This document shows, in pieces, positions 8,751-17,175 of a DNA stretch of 64,000 nucleotides. Within the stretch, counting starts at the first letter, position 1. Every line of letters starts with the position of its first letter. The notes below the pieces were generated by a model. It ran no database searches, was not told the DNA's origin, and worked only from the letters and a program-made list of their open reading frames with translations. Source of the DNA: an uncultured Lachnospiraceae bacterium (GTDB lineage Bacteria > Bacillota > Clostridia > Lachnospirales > Lachnospiraceae); assembly GCA_934394565.1 (NCBI GenBank), contig CAKRQV010000007.1, positions 1 through 64,000 on the forward strand, read 5' to 3'. Position numbers and translations under genes: made by a program.

Positions 8751-10699
8751 CGTTTTCTGCCTTTCTTTGTATTAAAGGAAGCGCGCGCTGTTTTCTGACT
8801 TCTTAACGGATGATTTGTACTTTTTGACACAGCTTTTGTTCCTTTTTTCCTATTGTCTGCTGTATGATTTTCCCTAAGTGCGGCCGGTTTCTTCTTTCCG
8901 GCAATCTTTCGCGGCGGAATCAGACATTTTGGTCCGAAACCGATCAGATCCTGCCGGCCGGCTTTTACGAGTGCTTCCTTTACCAGATCATAATTTTCCG
9001 GCAGACGGTACTGGATCAGAGCCCGCTGCATGGCCTTTTCATGTGGGTGGCGCGGTACATAGACCGGCTGCATCGTGCGTGGGTCGAGCCCTGTATAGTA
9101 CATACAGGTCGAGATTGTGGATGGTGTCGGATAAAAATCCTGTACCTGTTCCGGCATATAGCCAAGATCCCGGATATATTCGGCCAGCTCGATAGCTTCC
9201 TTTAAGCCACAGCCCGGATGGGAAGACATAAAGTAGGGAATCGCATACTGCTCTTTATGACATGTTTTGGTGATCTTTTCAAATTCCTTCAAAAAGCCCT
9301 GATATACTGCATGGCGGGGCTTGCCCATGCATGCCAGCACTGAATCAGCCACATGCTCCGGTGCCACACGCAACTGTCCACTGACATGATCACTGACCAG
9401 TGCTTTAAAAAAACTGCGATCCGGATCAGCCATCAGGTAATCAAAACGGATACCAGATCGCACAAAAATCTTTTTTACACCTGGAATATCTTTCATTTCC
9501 CGCAGAAGTTTCAGGTAATCGCTGTGATCCACCTTCAGATTCTTACATGGCTGCGGAAACAGACACTGTCGTCTGGCACAGACACCTTTTTTCAGCTGCT
9601 TTTCACAGGAAGGTGCTCTAAAATCCGCTGTAGGACCGCCCACATCGTGGATATTTCCCTTGAAATCCGTCTCCGCCGTAAACTGTCGGGCTTCCTGCAG
9701 CATAGAAGCATGGCTTCTGACCTGTACTGTCCGTCCCTGATGGAAGGTCAGGGCACAGAAATTACAGCCACCAAAACAGCCTCTGTTATTGGTGATGCTG
9801 TACTTGACCTCAGAAAAAGCCGGAATACCGCCTGCCTTGTCGTAGCTTGGATGCCAGGCGCGCATGTAGGGTAGGTCATAAACATCGTCCATCTCCTGCG
9901 TTGTCAGCGGCAATGCCGGAGGATTGGCCACGACATAGCCACGGTTGCCGTAATCCTCCACCAGCACCTTTGCCGTGATGGCATCAGTATTTTCATGCTG
10001 GATACGAAAGCTGTTGGCATACGCTCTTTTATCGTCCGCCATCTCTTCGTAGGAAGGCAGCAGCAGATATTCCGGTATGTTTTCCAGAGTCTTTGTCCGG
10101 TACACGGTTCCCCGGATAAAGGTCAGATCCTGCACGGCAAGTCCACTGTCCAGGGCATCGGCAATCTCTACGATGGAATGTTCCCCCATACCATAGGAAA
10201 TCAGATCTGCACCGGAATCTATCAGGACAGAATGGCGCATTTTATCGCTCCAGTAGTCATAATGGGCCAGACGGCGCAGACTCGCTTCGATACCACCAAG
10301 GATCACCGGCGTTTTTTTGTAGGAGCGACGGATCAGATTGCTGTACACCGTCACAGCACGATCCGGGCGCAGTCCAGCTTTTCCGCCTGGTGAATAAGCA
10401 TCGGTATGGCGGTGTTTCCGGGACACGCTGTAGTGGTTGACCATGGAGTCCATATTTCCGGCGGATACGATAAAGCCAAGACGCGGCTCGCCAAACTCCC
10501 GTACGCTCGCATCATTTTTCCAGTCCGGCTGGCACAACATGGCCACCTTATAGCCATGAGCCTCCAGAAGCCGGCTGATGATGGCCGGGCCAAAGGAGCT
10601 GTGATCGACATAGGCATCGCCGCTCACATAGACAAAGTCTGGCTGTTTCCAGCCTCTTTTTTTCATTTCTTTACAGTTAATAGGTAAAAAATCTGTCAT
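8747..10699 (-). CDS. YgiQ-family radical SAM protein
   Basis: Large radical-SAM enzyme of unknown substrate. The N-terminus reads DFVYVSGDAYVDHSSFGPAI, the family hallmark. The iron-sulfur motif CFGGCNFC (CX3CX2C) binds the cluster used with S-adenosylmethionine. The C-terminus is rich in Lys/Arg and probably disordered. The start at 10699 (MTDFLPIN) is chosen because GAGG precedes it and upstream residues do not match the family. 650 residues. The first gene-to-gene gap in this run, 69 bp, is upstream of it. Confidence 0.9.
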   Translation of the reverse strand: MTDFLPINCKEMKKRGWKQPDFVYVSGDAYVDHSSFGPAIISRLLEAHGYKVAMLCQPDWKNDASVREFGEPRLGFIVSAGNMDSMVNHYSVSRKHRHTDAYSPGGKAGLRPDRAVTVYSNLIRRSYKKTPVILGGIEASLRRLAHYDYWSDKMRHSVLIDSGADLISYGMGEHSIVEIADALDSGLAVQDLTFIRGTVYRTKTLENIPEYLLLPSYEEMADDKRAYANSFRIQHENTDAITAKVLVEDYGNRGYVVANPPALPLTTQEMDDVYDLPYMRAWHPSYDKAGGIPAFSEVKYSITNNRGCFGGCNFCALTFHQGRTVQVRSHASMLQEARQFTAETDFKGNIHDVGGPTADFRAPSCEKQLKKGVCARRQCLFPQPCKNLKVDHSDYLKLLREMKDIPGVKKIFVRSGIRFDYLMADPDRSFFKALVSDHVSGQLRVAPEHVADSVLACMGKPRHAVYQGFLKEFEKITKTCHKEQYAIPYFMSSHPGCGLKEAIELAEYIRDLGYMPEQVQDFYPTPSTISTCMYYTGLDPRTMQPVYVPRHPHEKAMQRALIQYRLPENYDLVKEALVKAGRQDLIGFGPKCLIPPRKIAGKKKPAALRENHTADNRKKGTKAVSKSTNHPLRSQKTARASFNTKKGRKR

Positions 10700-10767
10700 A
10701 TTTCCTCTTTTATCTGTATTGCACCGTTGGTGCAAAATTATCGTTTTACTGCGGATTTTTCCGGAAA

Positions 10768-11475
10768 TCAGACCGCGTGCAGGCTTTCTATTTCTTCCGG
10801 AGTCAGTGCACGCGCCTGACCCTCTTTAAGCTGCCCATCCAGTACGAGAGATCCCATCGACAGCCTTTTCAGCCGCACGACCGTTCGTCCACAGGCCAGA
10901 AACATCCGTTTCACCTGATGGAAGCGTCCTTCCTGAATTGTAATATTTACGTGAGACAAATTCTCGTATTCTGTCTTGATTTTTGCCGGAAGTGTCAGTG
11001 TATCGTCCCCGATATCCACTCCCGTTTCCAGCTGCTGTATATTTTCCGGGGTCAGTGTGCCATCCAGCCATACCTCATAGGTCTTGTCCACATGATGCGC
11101 CGGGGATAACAGTCGGTGGGCCAACTGTCCATCATTGCAGATCAGAAGCAATCCGACGGTATCTTTGTCCAGACGTCCCACGGGAAAAAGATCCTTCCGG
11201 TTGGTCTCAATCAGATCAAGCACCGTTTGCTGTTTCTTATCCCTGGCGGCGGAAAGGACACCAGCGGGCTTATTTAGCATATAATACTCGTACTGCTGCC
11301 AGCTAAGCACCTTACCATCCAGTGCGACACGGTCTGTTTCTGTATCTATTTTCATCTCCGGCTTTTTCGCCGTGACATCATTGACCTTTACTCTTCCCTT
11401 ACGGATCAGGAGCTTTACTTTTGCTCTGGTGTCCACAGAAAGATCAGCCAGATATTTGTCCAGTCGAAGCTGCAT
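10768..11475 (-). CDS. RsuA-family 16S rRNA pseudouridine synthase
   Basis: Makes pseudouridine in rRNA; RsuA of E. coli modifies 16S position 516. An S4 domain (RLDKYLADLSVDTRAKVKLL) comes first. The catalytic Asp is in GRLDKDTVGLLLICNDG, and the C-terminal EGRFHQVKRMF motif is present. The start at 11475 (MQLRLDKYL) has AAGGAGG 4 nt upstream; an in-frame extension to 11619 overlaps the methyltransferase gene and is not family-like. 235 residues. Confidence 0.9.
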   Translation of the reverse strand: MQLRLDKYLADLSVDTRAKVKLLIRKGRVKVNDVTAKKPEMKIDTETDRVALDGKVLSWQQYEYYMLNKPAGVLSAARDKKQQTVLDLIETNRKDLFPVGRLDKDTVGLLLICNDGQLAHRLLSPAHHVDKTYEVWLDGTLTPENIQQLETGVDIGDDTLTLPAKIKTEYENLSHVNITIQEGRFHQVKRMFLACGRTVVRLKRLSMGSLVLDGQLKEGQARALTPEEIESLHAV

Positions 11476-11491
11476 TCTTCCTCCTTGCCGC

Positions 11492-12865
11492 CTACAGCAT
11501 GCGCCATCCGGCATTGTATTTATTTTTGATCCGACCACGGTCAAGCTTTCCAAAGCCCATCGGGCAGTCATCCACGCAAACCAGTATCCAGCCCTTTTTG
11601 CCATCCATTTCCGGTACATCGACCGTCTCGCCCTTCAGATAGCGCACATTGCGAGGATCGGAGGCTGAGAAGGATACAGTCAGCGGAAATTCTTCTTTCT
11701 TCAGTGCCATGGCCAGTGCCTGTGACGGCTCAAAACGGTTCTTTTTACATTCTCCTGCCAGAAGTCCCGTACGCAGAAAGCGAAGCCGTTTTTCAGTAAT
11801 GGGCTGGGATACAATATAGTACAGCTGGTCATTTTTCAGTCTCCACGTACCCTCCCCTGAAAAGCATTCTGCTGTAAGGAGCGGCTGCAAAAATTCCAGG
11901 GCACAGTCCGGCAGACCGGCTGTTTTTTCTTTTCCCCGGCCTTTTTTGACCGTTATCTTTTCTGGCTTCTGCCCGTTTTTACGGAAAAGTACAGCAAAAT
12001 GTCCCTCGCCATCCATACGCTGCGGATAAATGCGCACTGCTTTCTCGAAGGGTGCCAGACCCGGGGCAAATTTTTCGTATCGTTTCACATCGCAAAGTGA
12101 AAATTCCGGCCGGTTCTTGAGAAGCCACGCAACAGTTCCTTCATTTTCCTCAGGAGCAAAGGTACATGTGGAAAATAAAAGCATACCACCTGGCTTTAAC
12201 ATATCCGCCGCCTGCAAAATCAGCTTTTTCTGGATTGCGCTGTAATATGCCGGACCATGCTCTTCCCAGAATCTGGTCATCTGTGGTTCTTTGTGAAACA
12301 TACCCTCACCAGAACACGGTGCATCGATCAGAATCTTGTCAAAAGTTTCCGGAAAAAACTTTAGCAGAGTTTCCGGACTTTCGCTGCAGACTGCCATATT
12401 GCCTACCCCAAAGCGTTCCAGATTTCTGAGAAGTGCACGGGCCCTGGAATTACTGATATCGTTGGCCAGAAGAAACCCTGTGCCTTTTAAACGTGCGCCA
12501 AGCTCTGTGGCCTTACCGCCCGGCGCTGCACATAAATCCAGCACCAGATCCCCTTTTTCTACAGGCAAAAGGCTTGCCGGTGTCATTGCACTGGGTTCCT
12601 GCAGATAAAACATCCCGGCATAATACCAAGGATGATGTGACGGTGCATCCGCCTCATCATAATAAAAGCCATTCTCTATCCATGGAATCGCCTCCAGATG
12701 AAACGGAGCATTATCCATAAATTCCGCTATATTACATTTTAAAGTGTTGACCCGGATCCCGGCACGTACCGGTCGGTCATAGGACGCCAAAAAGGCCGGG
12801 TACTCCTGTGTACCCAGCAGTTGTTTCATGGCCTCCTGAAATTGTTCTGGTAAATTAGGTATCAT
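11492..12865 (-). CDS. RsmB/NOP-family rRNA cytosine-C5 methyltransferase
   Basis: SAM-dependent m5C methyltransferase of the RsmF/YebU/NOP2 type. The SAM-binding loop is LCAAPGGKATELGARLKG. The two catalytic cysteines lie in DAPCSGEGMF and STCTFAPEEN. A C-terminal region (about 300-457) looks like the RsmF PUA-like extension. The start at 12865 (MIPNLPEQF) has GAGGAG overlapping the stop of the upstream gene, which suggests coupling. 457 residues. Confidence 0.9.
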   Translation of the reverse strand: MIPNLPEQFQEAMKQLLGTQEYPAFLASYDRPVRAGIRVNTLKCNIAEFMDNAPFHLEAIPWIENGFYYDEADAPSHHPWYYAGMFYLQEPSAMTPASLLPVEKGDLVLDLCAAPGGKATELGARLKGTGFLLANDISNSRARALLRNLERFGVGNMAVCSESPETLLKFFPETFDKILIDAPCSGEGMFHKEPQMTRFWEEHGPAYYSAIQKKLILQAADMLKPGGMLLFSTCTFAPEENEGTVAWLLKNRPEFSLCDVKRYEKFAPGLAPFEKAVRIYPQRMDGEGHFAVLFRKNGQKPEKITVKKGRGKEKTAGLPDCALEFLQPLLTAECFSGEGTWRLKNDQLYYIVSQPITEKRLRFLRTGLLAGECKKNRFEPSQALAMALKKEEFPLTVSFSASDPRNVRYLKGETVDVPEMDGKKGWILVCVDDCPMGFGKLDRGRIKNKYNAGWRML

Positions 12866-12872
12866 TGGCTCC

Positions 12873-13706
12873 TCATCCGTGATGTATCGTTTCATCATCT
12901 TCTGTCGTGACCGCCTGTGCCCGGTAACCCTCGGAAATAATGTCCAGCTGGTGATGGAAATGCTTCAGCTGATCCATATCCTTTGTCTGATAGATCCTGT
13001 AGAATTCATCCTGGATTTTTCCGACTTCGCGCTTATTGGACACGCGGTACAGATTTTCTATATTATTTAAGATATCTTCCACAAGCTTTAAATGCATCAT
13101 GGAAGAATTCTGGGCATCCATGATATCGTTTCGCACTGAAGACATCTCATGGTCCAGTGCCACAATGGCATCTGCTGCATTACTTAACCGTTCCCGGATA
13201 TGTTCCGGCATATGCACCTTGTATTTGTACTGCAGGGAATGCTCGATCGTTGACCAGAAATCCATTGCCATCGTGCGGATCTGGATCTCTGCATGGATCT
13301 TTTTCGGGCCGTCGAGTGTCTCAACCGTATAGGCAATGATCAGATGGTAGCTTCTGTAACCGCTCGGCTTGATATTATGGAGATAGTCCTTTACTGCCAC
13401 CACTTCCATATCGCTGCGTGCCCGGATCAGCTCCTCAACCTTTGCAATATCCTCTACAAACTGACAGATCAGCCGGATCCCGGCGATATCGTCCATCTCC
13501 TGTTCGAGACGGTCAAGAGGAATATTTTTGCGCTGCAGCTTATCAAGGATACTGGCTACACTCTTTACCCGGCCGAATACCTGAGTGATCGGTGAATAAA
13601 GATCCTTTTCATGGTGTTCTTTGATCATATGATTGAATTTGACTGTCAGTTCCCGTACTGCCAGTTCATAGGGACATAAAATCTGCCGCCAAAGCTGTAT
13701 TTCCAT
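12873..13706 (-). CDS. Small alarmone synthetase, RelA/SpoT-domain GTP pyrophosphokinase
   Basis: Transfers pyrophosphate from ATP to GTP or GDP to make (p)ppGpp-type alarmones. It has the synthetase domain only: DDIAGIRLIC, KPSGYRSYHLI and EIQIRTMAMDFW are the active-site blocks. There is no hydrolase or TGS domain. It resembles RelQ/YjbM but is longer (277 residues) because of an added C-terminal coiled region. The start at 13706 has GAGG 8 nt upstream; longer in-frame starts lack this. First gene of the 13.7-6.0 kb run. A perfect TATAAT lies at 13747-13752 with only a weak -35. Confidence 0.88.
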   Translation of the reverse strand: MEIQLWRQILCPYELAVRELTVKFNHMIKEHHEKDLYSPITQVFGRVKSVASILDKLQRKNIPLDRLEQEMDDIAGIRLICQFVEDIAKVEELIRARSDMEVVAVKDYLHNIKPSGYRSYHLIIAYTVETLDGPKKIHAEIQIRTMAMDFWSTIEHSLQYKYKVHMPEHIRERLSNAADAIVALDHEMSSVRNDIMDAQNSSMMHLKLVEDILNNIENLYRVSNKREVGKIQDEFYRIYQTKDMDQLKHFHHQLDIISEGYRAQAVTTEDDETIHHG

Positions 13707-13943
13707 ACATTCTGCCTCATTTCTTTGAATTTGATACAGCGTTTTTATTATAGCATATGCTGCACCCAAAATAAACCATATGCTGCTGCATGTATTTTCA
13801 GACTCAGAATTCATCGACAAGTACACTCTTTCCTGTCGAATCATAGGACTGGCTGCCTTTTGCCATAAAAAACACAACTGTCAAATCCATAGGAGGACTT
13901 TCTCTGCCAGCCAGAGCATAGATATAAAAGAAAAAGGTTCCGT

Positions 13944-14885
13944 ATGAAACAGGTACTAACTGGAATCCTGGCTGTACTTATGCTGCTTTTTATACTGTGT
14001 TTTCCTCAGCTGGCGATTGAGGGAGCCACAGAAGGACTGCTTTTATGGTTTAATCAGCTGGTTCCCGCACTTCTTCCCTGCATGATCCTGACACAGCTTC
14101 TTCTTGGCTGCGGACTTTTAGATTATTTCGGCAATGCTTCACGTACCACACAAAGCTCCACGTTCTTTTCAGGGAACAGTCTCTATATTGCGATTCTGGG
14201 CCTGCTCTGCGGCTGTCCCATGGGTGCCAAGCTGACAGCTGACTTTTACCGCACCGGACGGATCAGTTATACGGAAGCACTGTGGCTGCTTTGCTTTTCC
14301 AGCCAGCTTTCTCCGGCATTTCTTATCAGCTTTGTCGCATACAATGGCTTTTCTGATCCCTTTTTACAACGATTTTTTCTTACTTCTTATTATATGAGTC
14401 TGGGGCTTTATATGCTTCTGCTTCGCCTGTTTTTTCACTGTTTTAAACCGTCACAGGCAATTGCTGTCACAACGAAAAAGGAGGTATCACAGCTTCCTTC
14501 TACACCGGAAGATCTGGATACCTCCATCACATACAGTTTGAATGCTATCACCCGCCTTGGCGGATATATCCTGCTGTTCACCATAGCAGCCAACGGTCTG
14601 AAAAAGCTCTCACCGCTGCCACCCAAAATCAACTGTCTGGTGCTTGGCATTATTGAAATCACAACGGGGCTGCAACAGATTTACAGTCATACATGGCCGC
14701 TTTTATTCAAAGCAGTCCTCATGAGCAGCTGCTGTGCCTTTGGCGGTCTGTGTGGCATGATGCAGGTACAAAGCGTACTCACAGGCAGTGGATTGCCACT
14801 GTCTGTCTATACCATTGCCAAAGTGACACAGGCACTCATCGCTGCTGCCTGTACCGCCGGATTATTCCTCTTCTTCGTACTCTAA
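13944..14885 (+). CDS. YlbJ-like sporulation membrane protein
   Basis: Polytopic membrane protein of 313 residues with nucleoside-recognition (Gate)-type repeats. The stretch WFNQLVPALLPCMILTQLLLG and CGCPMGAKLTADFYRTGRIS match YlbJ, which Bacillus needs for heat-resistant spores. It is one of the few plus-strand genes. The tail overlaps the tail of the convergent coiled-coil gene by 24 bp. The transported solute, if any, is unknown. Confidence 0.75.
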   Translation: MKQVLTGILAVLMLLFILCFPQLAIEGATEGLLLWFNQLVPALLPCMILTQLLLGCGLLDYFGNASRTTQSSTFFSGNSLYIAILGLLCGCPMGAKLTADFYRTGRISYTEALWLLCFSSQLSPAFLISFVAYNGFSDPFLQRFFLTSYYMSLGLYMLLLRLFFHCFKPSQAIAVTTKKEVSQLPSTPEDLDTSITYSLNAITRLGGYILLFTIAANGLKKLSPLPPKINCLVLGIIEITTGLQQIYSHTWPLLFKAVLMSSCCAFGGLCGMMQVQSVLTGSGLPLSVYTIAKVTQALIAAACTAGLFLFFVL

Positions 14886-15467
14886 ATCTTCGTCAGCGGC
14901 TTCCGTATTCTGGATCTGGGCCACCTGTGGTGTCAGCTCACTGCGGTTTTTCTTTACAACGTCATAGCAACTCTTTAAGGAATTTACAAATACACTGTAC
15001 TTTTCACCGGCATCACTGAGCGTTGTCTCCATGATCTGGGACATATTGGCCAGCATATCATCGGTGTAGCTGATCGCACTCAGACGGATGTTATTGGAGT
15101 CTGTGGTTGCAGCGTCAAGGATATTCTGCGCCTGAGCATTAGCCTGATTGACAGTCTCATTGGCCTGGGCATAGGCTCTTTGCATAACCTCATGCTGGCT
15201 GACCATCTCCTGTGCAGTAGCCTCAGCTTCGGCAATGATGGAATCTGCCTTGGCCTGAGCATCTGCCAGAATCGCATCCTTGTTGCTGATGATCTTCTGG
15301 TATCTTTTGATCTCATCCGGTGTTTTCAGTCTGAGCTCGCGTAAAAGCTCTTCTAATTCTTCTTTATTTACAACGATCTTTGTTGTAGATAACGGCTGGT
15401 ATTTACAGCTCTCTACATACTCTTCGATCTCTTCGATAATCTGTTCAATTCTACTGCTCATATCCAT
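14862..15467 (-). CDS. Coiled-coil protein of unknown function (often labelled ATPase subunit)
   Basis: 201 residues, almost entirely helical: Ala/Glu/Gln-rich heptads from about 60 to 130 (QAKADSIIAEAEATAQEMV) and an acidic tail EDLEYEEEE. It resembles V-ATPase subunit H/E and DivIVA-like stalks only in composition. No nucleotide-binding motif is visible, so an ATPase label is not justified. It lies near rsmD on the same strand. Function unknown. Confidence 0.7.
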   Translation of the reverse strand: MDMSSRIEQIIEEIEEYVESCKYQPLSTTKIVVNKEELEELLRELRLKTPDEIKRYQKIISNKDAILADAQAKADSIIAEAEATAQEMVSQHEVMQRAYAQANETVNQANAQAQNILDAATTDSNNIRLSAISYTDDMLANMSQIMETTLSDAGEKYSVFVNSLKSCYDVVKKNRSELTPQVAQIQNTEAADEDLEYEEEE

Positions 15468-15607
15468 ACTCTCCTTATTTATCTGATGTAAGGCATTTTA
15501 CTCCCACTCTGTACAATATTAGCACGGTTTTTACCAGAACACAATGCTGTATTTCATGTTTTTTCGCATAAAAACGAAAGCCCATGAAAAAGTCATGTGT
15601 CAGGGCA

Positions 15608-16162
15608 TCAGCTATATCGAAGAAAGACATGTTTGTTGGTCTTGTAAATTTTTTCACGGATTACGGTAAAGCCAAGGTCGGTCACATAGGACATATCCGT
15701 CTGCCGGGATGCCTCTACCACAACAATACCTTCATCACGCACCATCGAATGGGTGGACAGCCAGGTCAATACCTCTTTTTCATACTCGTGATTGTATGGC
15801 GGATCCATAAAGATACAGTCGAAAGTCTCACCCTTTTCCTGCAGTATAGGTAACGCATGCATAACAGAATCCTGTAACACTGTAGCATCCGGTTTCAGCT
15901 TTGTAAAAATCAGGTTATCTTCGATCACCTGCACCGCTTTACGTGCCTGTTCTACAAAGACAGCCCGTACGGCACCGCGGCTTAAAGCTTCGATACCGAT
16001 ACCACCGCTGCCGGCATACAGATCCAGAAAACTTGCCCCTGGAATCCAGGGCTGTAATACATTAAAGAGAGTCTCCTTCGTCCGATCTGTGGTCGGCCTC
16101 GTATCGAGACCATCCAGTGTCTTCAGAGGGAGACTCCTGCATTTGCCTGCAATAACTCTCAT
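15608..16162 (-). CDS. rsmD: 16S rRNA guanine-966 N2-methyltransferase
   Basis: SAM-dependent methylation of G966 of 16S rRNA. 184 residues with the N-terminal MRVIAGKCRSLPLKTL, the SAM loop DLYAGSGGIGIEALSRGA and the catalytic DPPY in FMDPPYNHEYE. It follows mgsA by 12 bp. coaD, the usual partner in related genomes, is absent here. Confidence 0.93.
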   Translation of the reverse strand: MRVIAGKCRSLPLKTLDGLDTRPTTDRTKETLFNVLQPWIPGASFLDLYAGSGGIGIEALSRGAVRAVFVEQARKAVQVIEDNLIFTKLKPDATVLQDSVMHALPILQEKGETFDCIFMDPPYNHEYEKEVLTWLSTHSMVRDEGIVVVEASRQTDMSYVTDLGFTVIREKIYKTNKHVFLRYS

Positions 16163-16174
16163 ATAAACTCCTGT

Positions 16175-16573
16175 CTACTTAAGCTGCAGACGCCAGTCAA
16201 GATCGCCTCGGTCAAGTCCAAGGATCAGAGACTCCGCAGTCGCAATATTGGTTGCGATGGGGACATTGTACTGGTCGCAGCATTTTGTCACTTCAAATAC
16301 ATCCGGTTCTTTAGGATCGATCATTGTAGGATTATAGAAAAAGATCACTATATCCATATCTCCTCTGGCAATCATCTCCATAAACTGCTTGTCACCACCT
16401 ACAGATCCGGCGAGAAATTTATGGACGCGAAGATTTGTCACTTCTTCGATACGACGCCCTGTAGTACCGGTCGCATATACCTGATGTTTCGAAAGAATCC
16501 CCTTATAGGCTATGCAGAAATCCTCGATCAGGCTTTTTTTGCTGTTGCTTGCAATAAATCCAATATTCATCAT
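16175..16573 (-). CDS. mgsA: Methylglyoxal synthase
   Basis: Converts dihydroxyacetone phosphate to methylglyoxal and phosphate, a bypass of lower glycolysis under phosphate limitation. 132 residues with the phosphate-binding GTTGRRIEE, AGSVGGDKQFM and the catalytic Asp region GDMDIVIFFYNP. It forms a pair with rsmD. A candidate promoter precedes it (16593-16621). Confidence 0.93.
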   Translation of the reverse strand: MMNIGFIASNSKKSLIEDFCIAYKGILSKHQVYATGTTGRRIEEVTNLRVHKFLAGSVGGDKQFMEMIARGDMDIVIFFYNPTMIDPKEPDVFEVTKCCDQYNVPIATNIATAESLILGLDRGDLDWRLQLK

Positions 16574-16592
16574 TCTCGCCTCCTATGTATAC

Positions 16593-16621
16593 ATGATATC
16601 AAAACAGCCAAATAATTGCAA
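16593..16621 (-). promoter_or_regulatory. Promoter of mgsA-rsmD
   Basis: Minus strand TTGCAA (16616-16621), a 17-bp spacer, then TATCAT (16593-16598). AGGAGG follows just before mgsA. Confidence 0.5.
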
Positions 16622-16774
16622 TTATTTTTTTGCTAAATGTACAATTTTGCCAAAACACTTATTTTCCCCATCTAAATAGTATGCATTAAACATCCGCCGG
16701 GCAAACAGATTGTTATAGCTTCTATACATTATACAGAAGTATTTGCTATATGGAAAATTTTCAAAAACTTCCAG

Positions 16775-16802
16775 TGTATTTGCAAAAAGCACGCACATAC
16801 TA
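16775..16802 (+). promoter_or_regulatory. Sigma-G-type promoter of the spore protein gene
   Basis: CATACTA at 16796-16802 is a perfect match to the sigma-G -10 element. A TGTATT at 16775-16780 is a plausible -35, although the 15-bp gap is a little short. The position, 47 nt before the start codon of a spore protein, fits late forespore expression. Confidence 0.55.
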
Positions 16803-16848
16803 GCAGTGTAACAAGTCAAAACCCAATCAAATAAGGAGGCAATTCATT

Positions 16849-17064
16849 ATGGCAAACAGATCTTCCAGTACAACAGCTGTACCTGAAGCAAAGGGAGCAA
16901 TGGACCGTTTCAAATTTGAGGTGGCAAGTGAGCTGGGCGTACCGCTCTCCGACGGTTACAACGGCAACCTGACTTCCAAAGAGAATGGTTCCGTAGGTGG
17001 CTATATGGTCAAAAAAATGATCGAAGCCCAGGAAAGACAGATGACAAACGGCCAGAAGATGTAA
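16849..17064 (+). CDS. Alpha/beta-type small acid-soluble spore protein
   Basis: DNA-coating protein that protects spore DNA and supplies amino acids on germination. 71 residues with KFEVASELGVPL (germination protease cut site) and NGNLTSKENGSVGGYMVKKMI, the two family blocks. AAGGAGG lies 9 nt upstream. It shows that the organism belongs to a spore-forming lineage. Confidence 0.95.
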   Translation: MANRSSSTTAVPEAKGAMDRFKFEVASELGVPLSDGYNGNLTSKENGSVGGYMVKKMIEAQERQMTNGQKM

Positions 17065-17085
17065 GTCTTCACCTGTCATATGCCC

Positions 17086-17133
17086 GTCATATGGAAAAAT
17101 TATTCGCCGGAAGAAAAAATTTTTCCATATGAC
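17086..17133. repeat. 16-bp inverted repeat below the spore protein gene
   Basis: GTCATATGGAAAAATT (17086-17101) and its exact complement (17118-17133) are separated by 16 nt. It can form a strong hairpin in the 3' part of the spore-protein transcript. The T run is inside the arm rather than after it, so it is not a standard terminator. It may stabilise the mRNA. Confidence 0.6.
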
Positions 17134-17135
17134 AT

Positions 17136-17168
17136 CAAAAAGGACTGCTCAGGCAAGCAGTCCTTTTC
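17136..17168. terminator. Bidirectional terminator between the spore protein and symporter genes
   Basis: Arms AAAAGGACTGCT (17138-17149) and AGCAGTCCTTTT (17156-17167) with a 6-nt loop. A/T tails on both sides suit both convergent genes. Confidence 0.8.
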
Positions 17169-17175
17169 CTGTCTT

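Noticed and set aside
16622..16819. A 65-codon minus-strand frame above mgsA
   Set aside because: There is no ribosome site, the composition is AT-random, and the DNA also carries the sigma-G promoter of the spore-protein gene.
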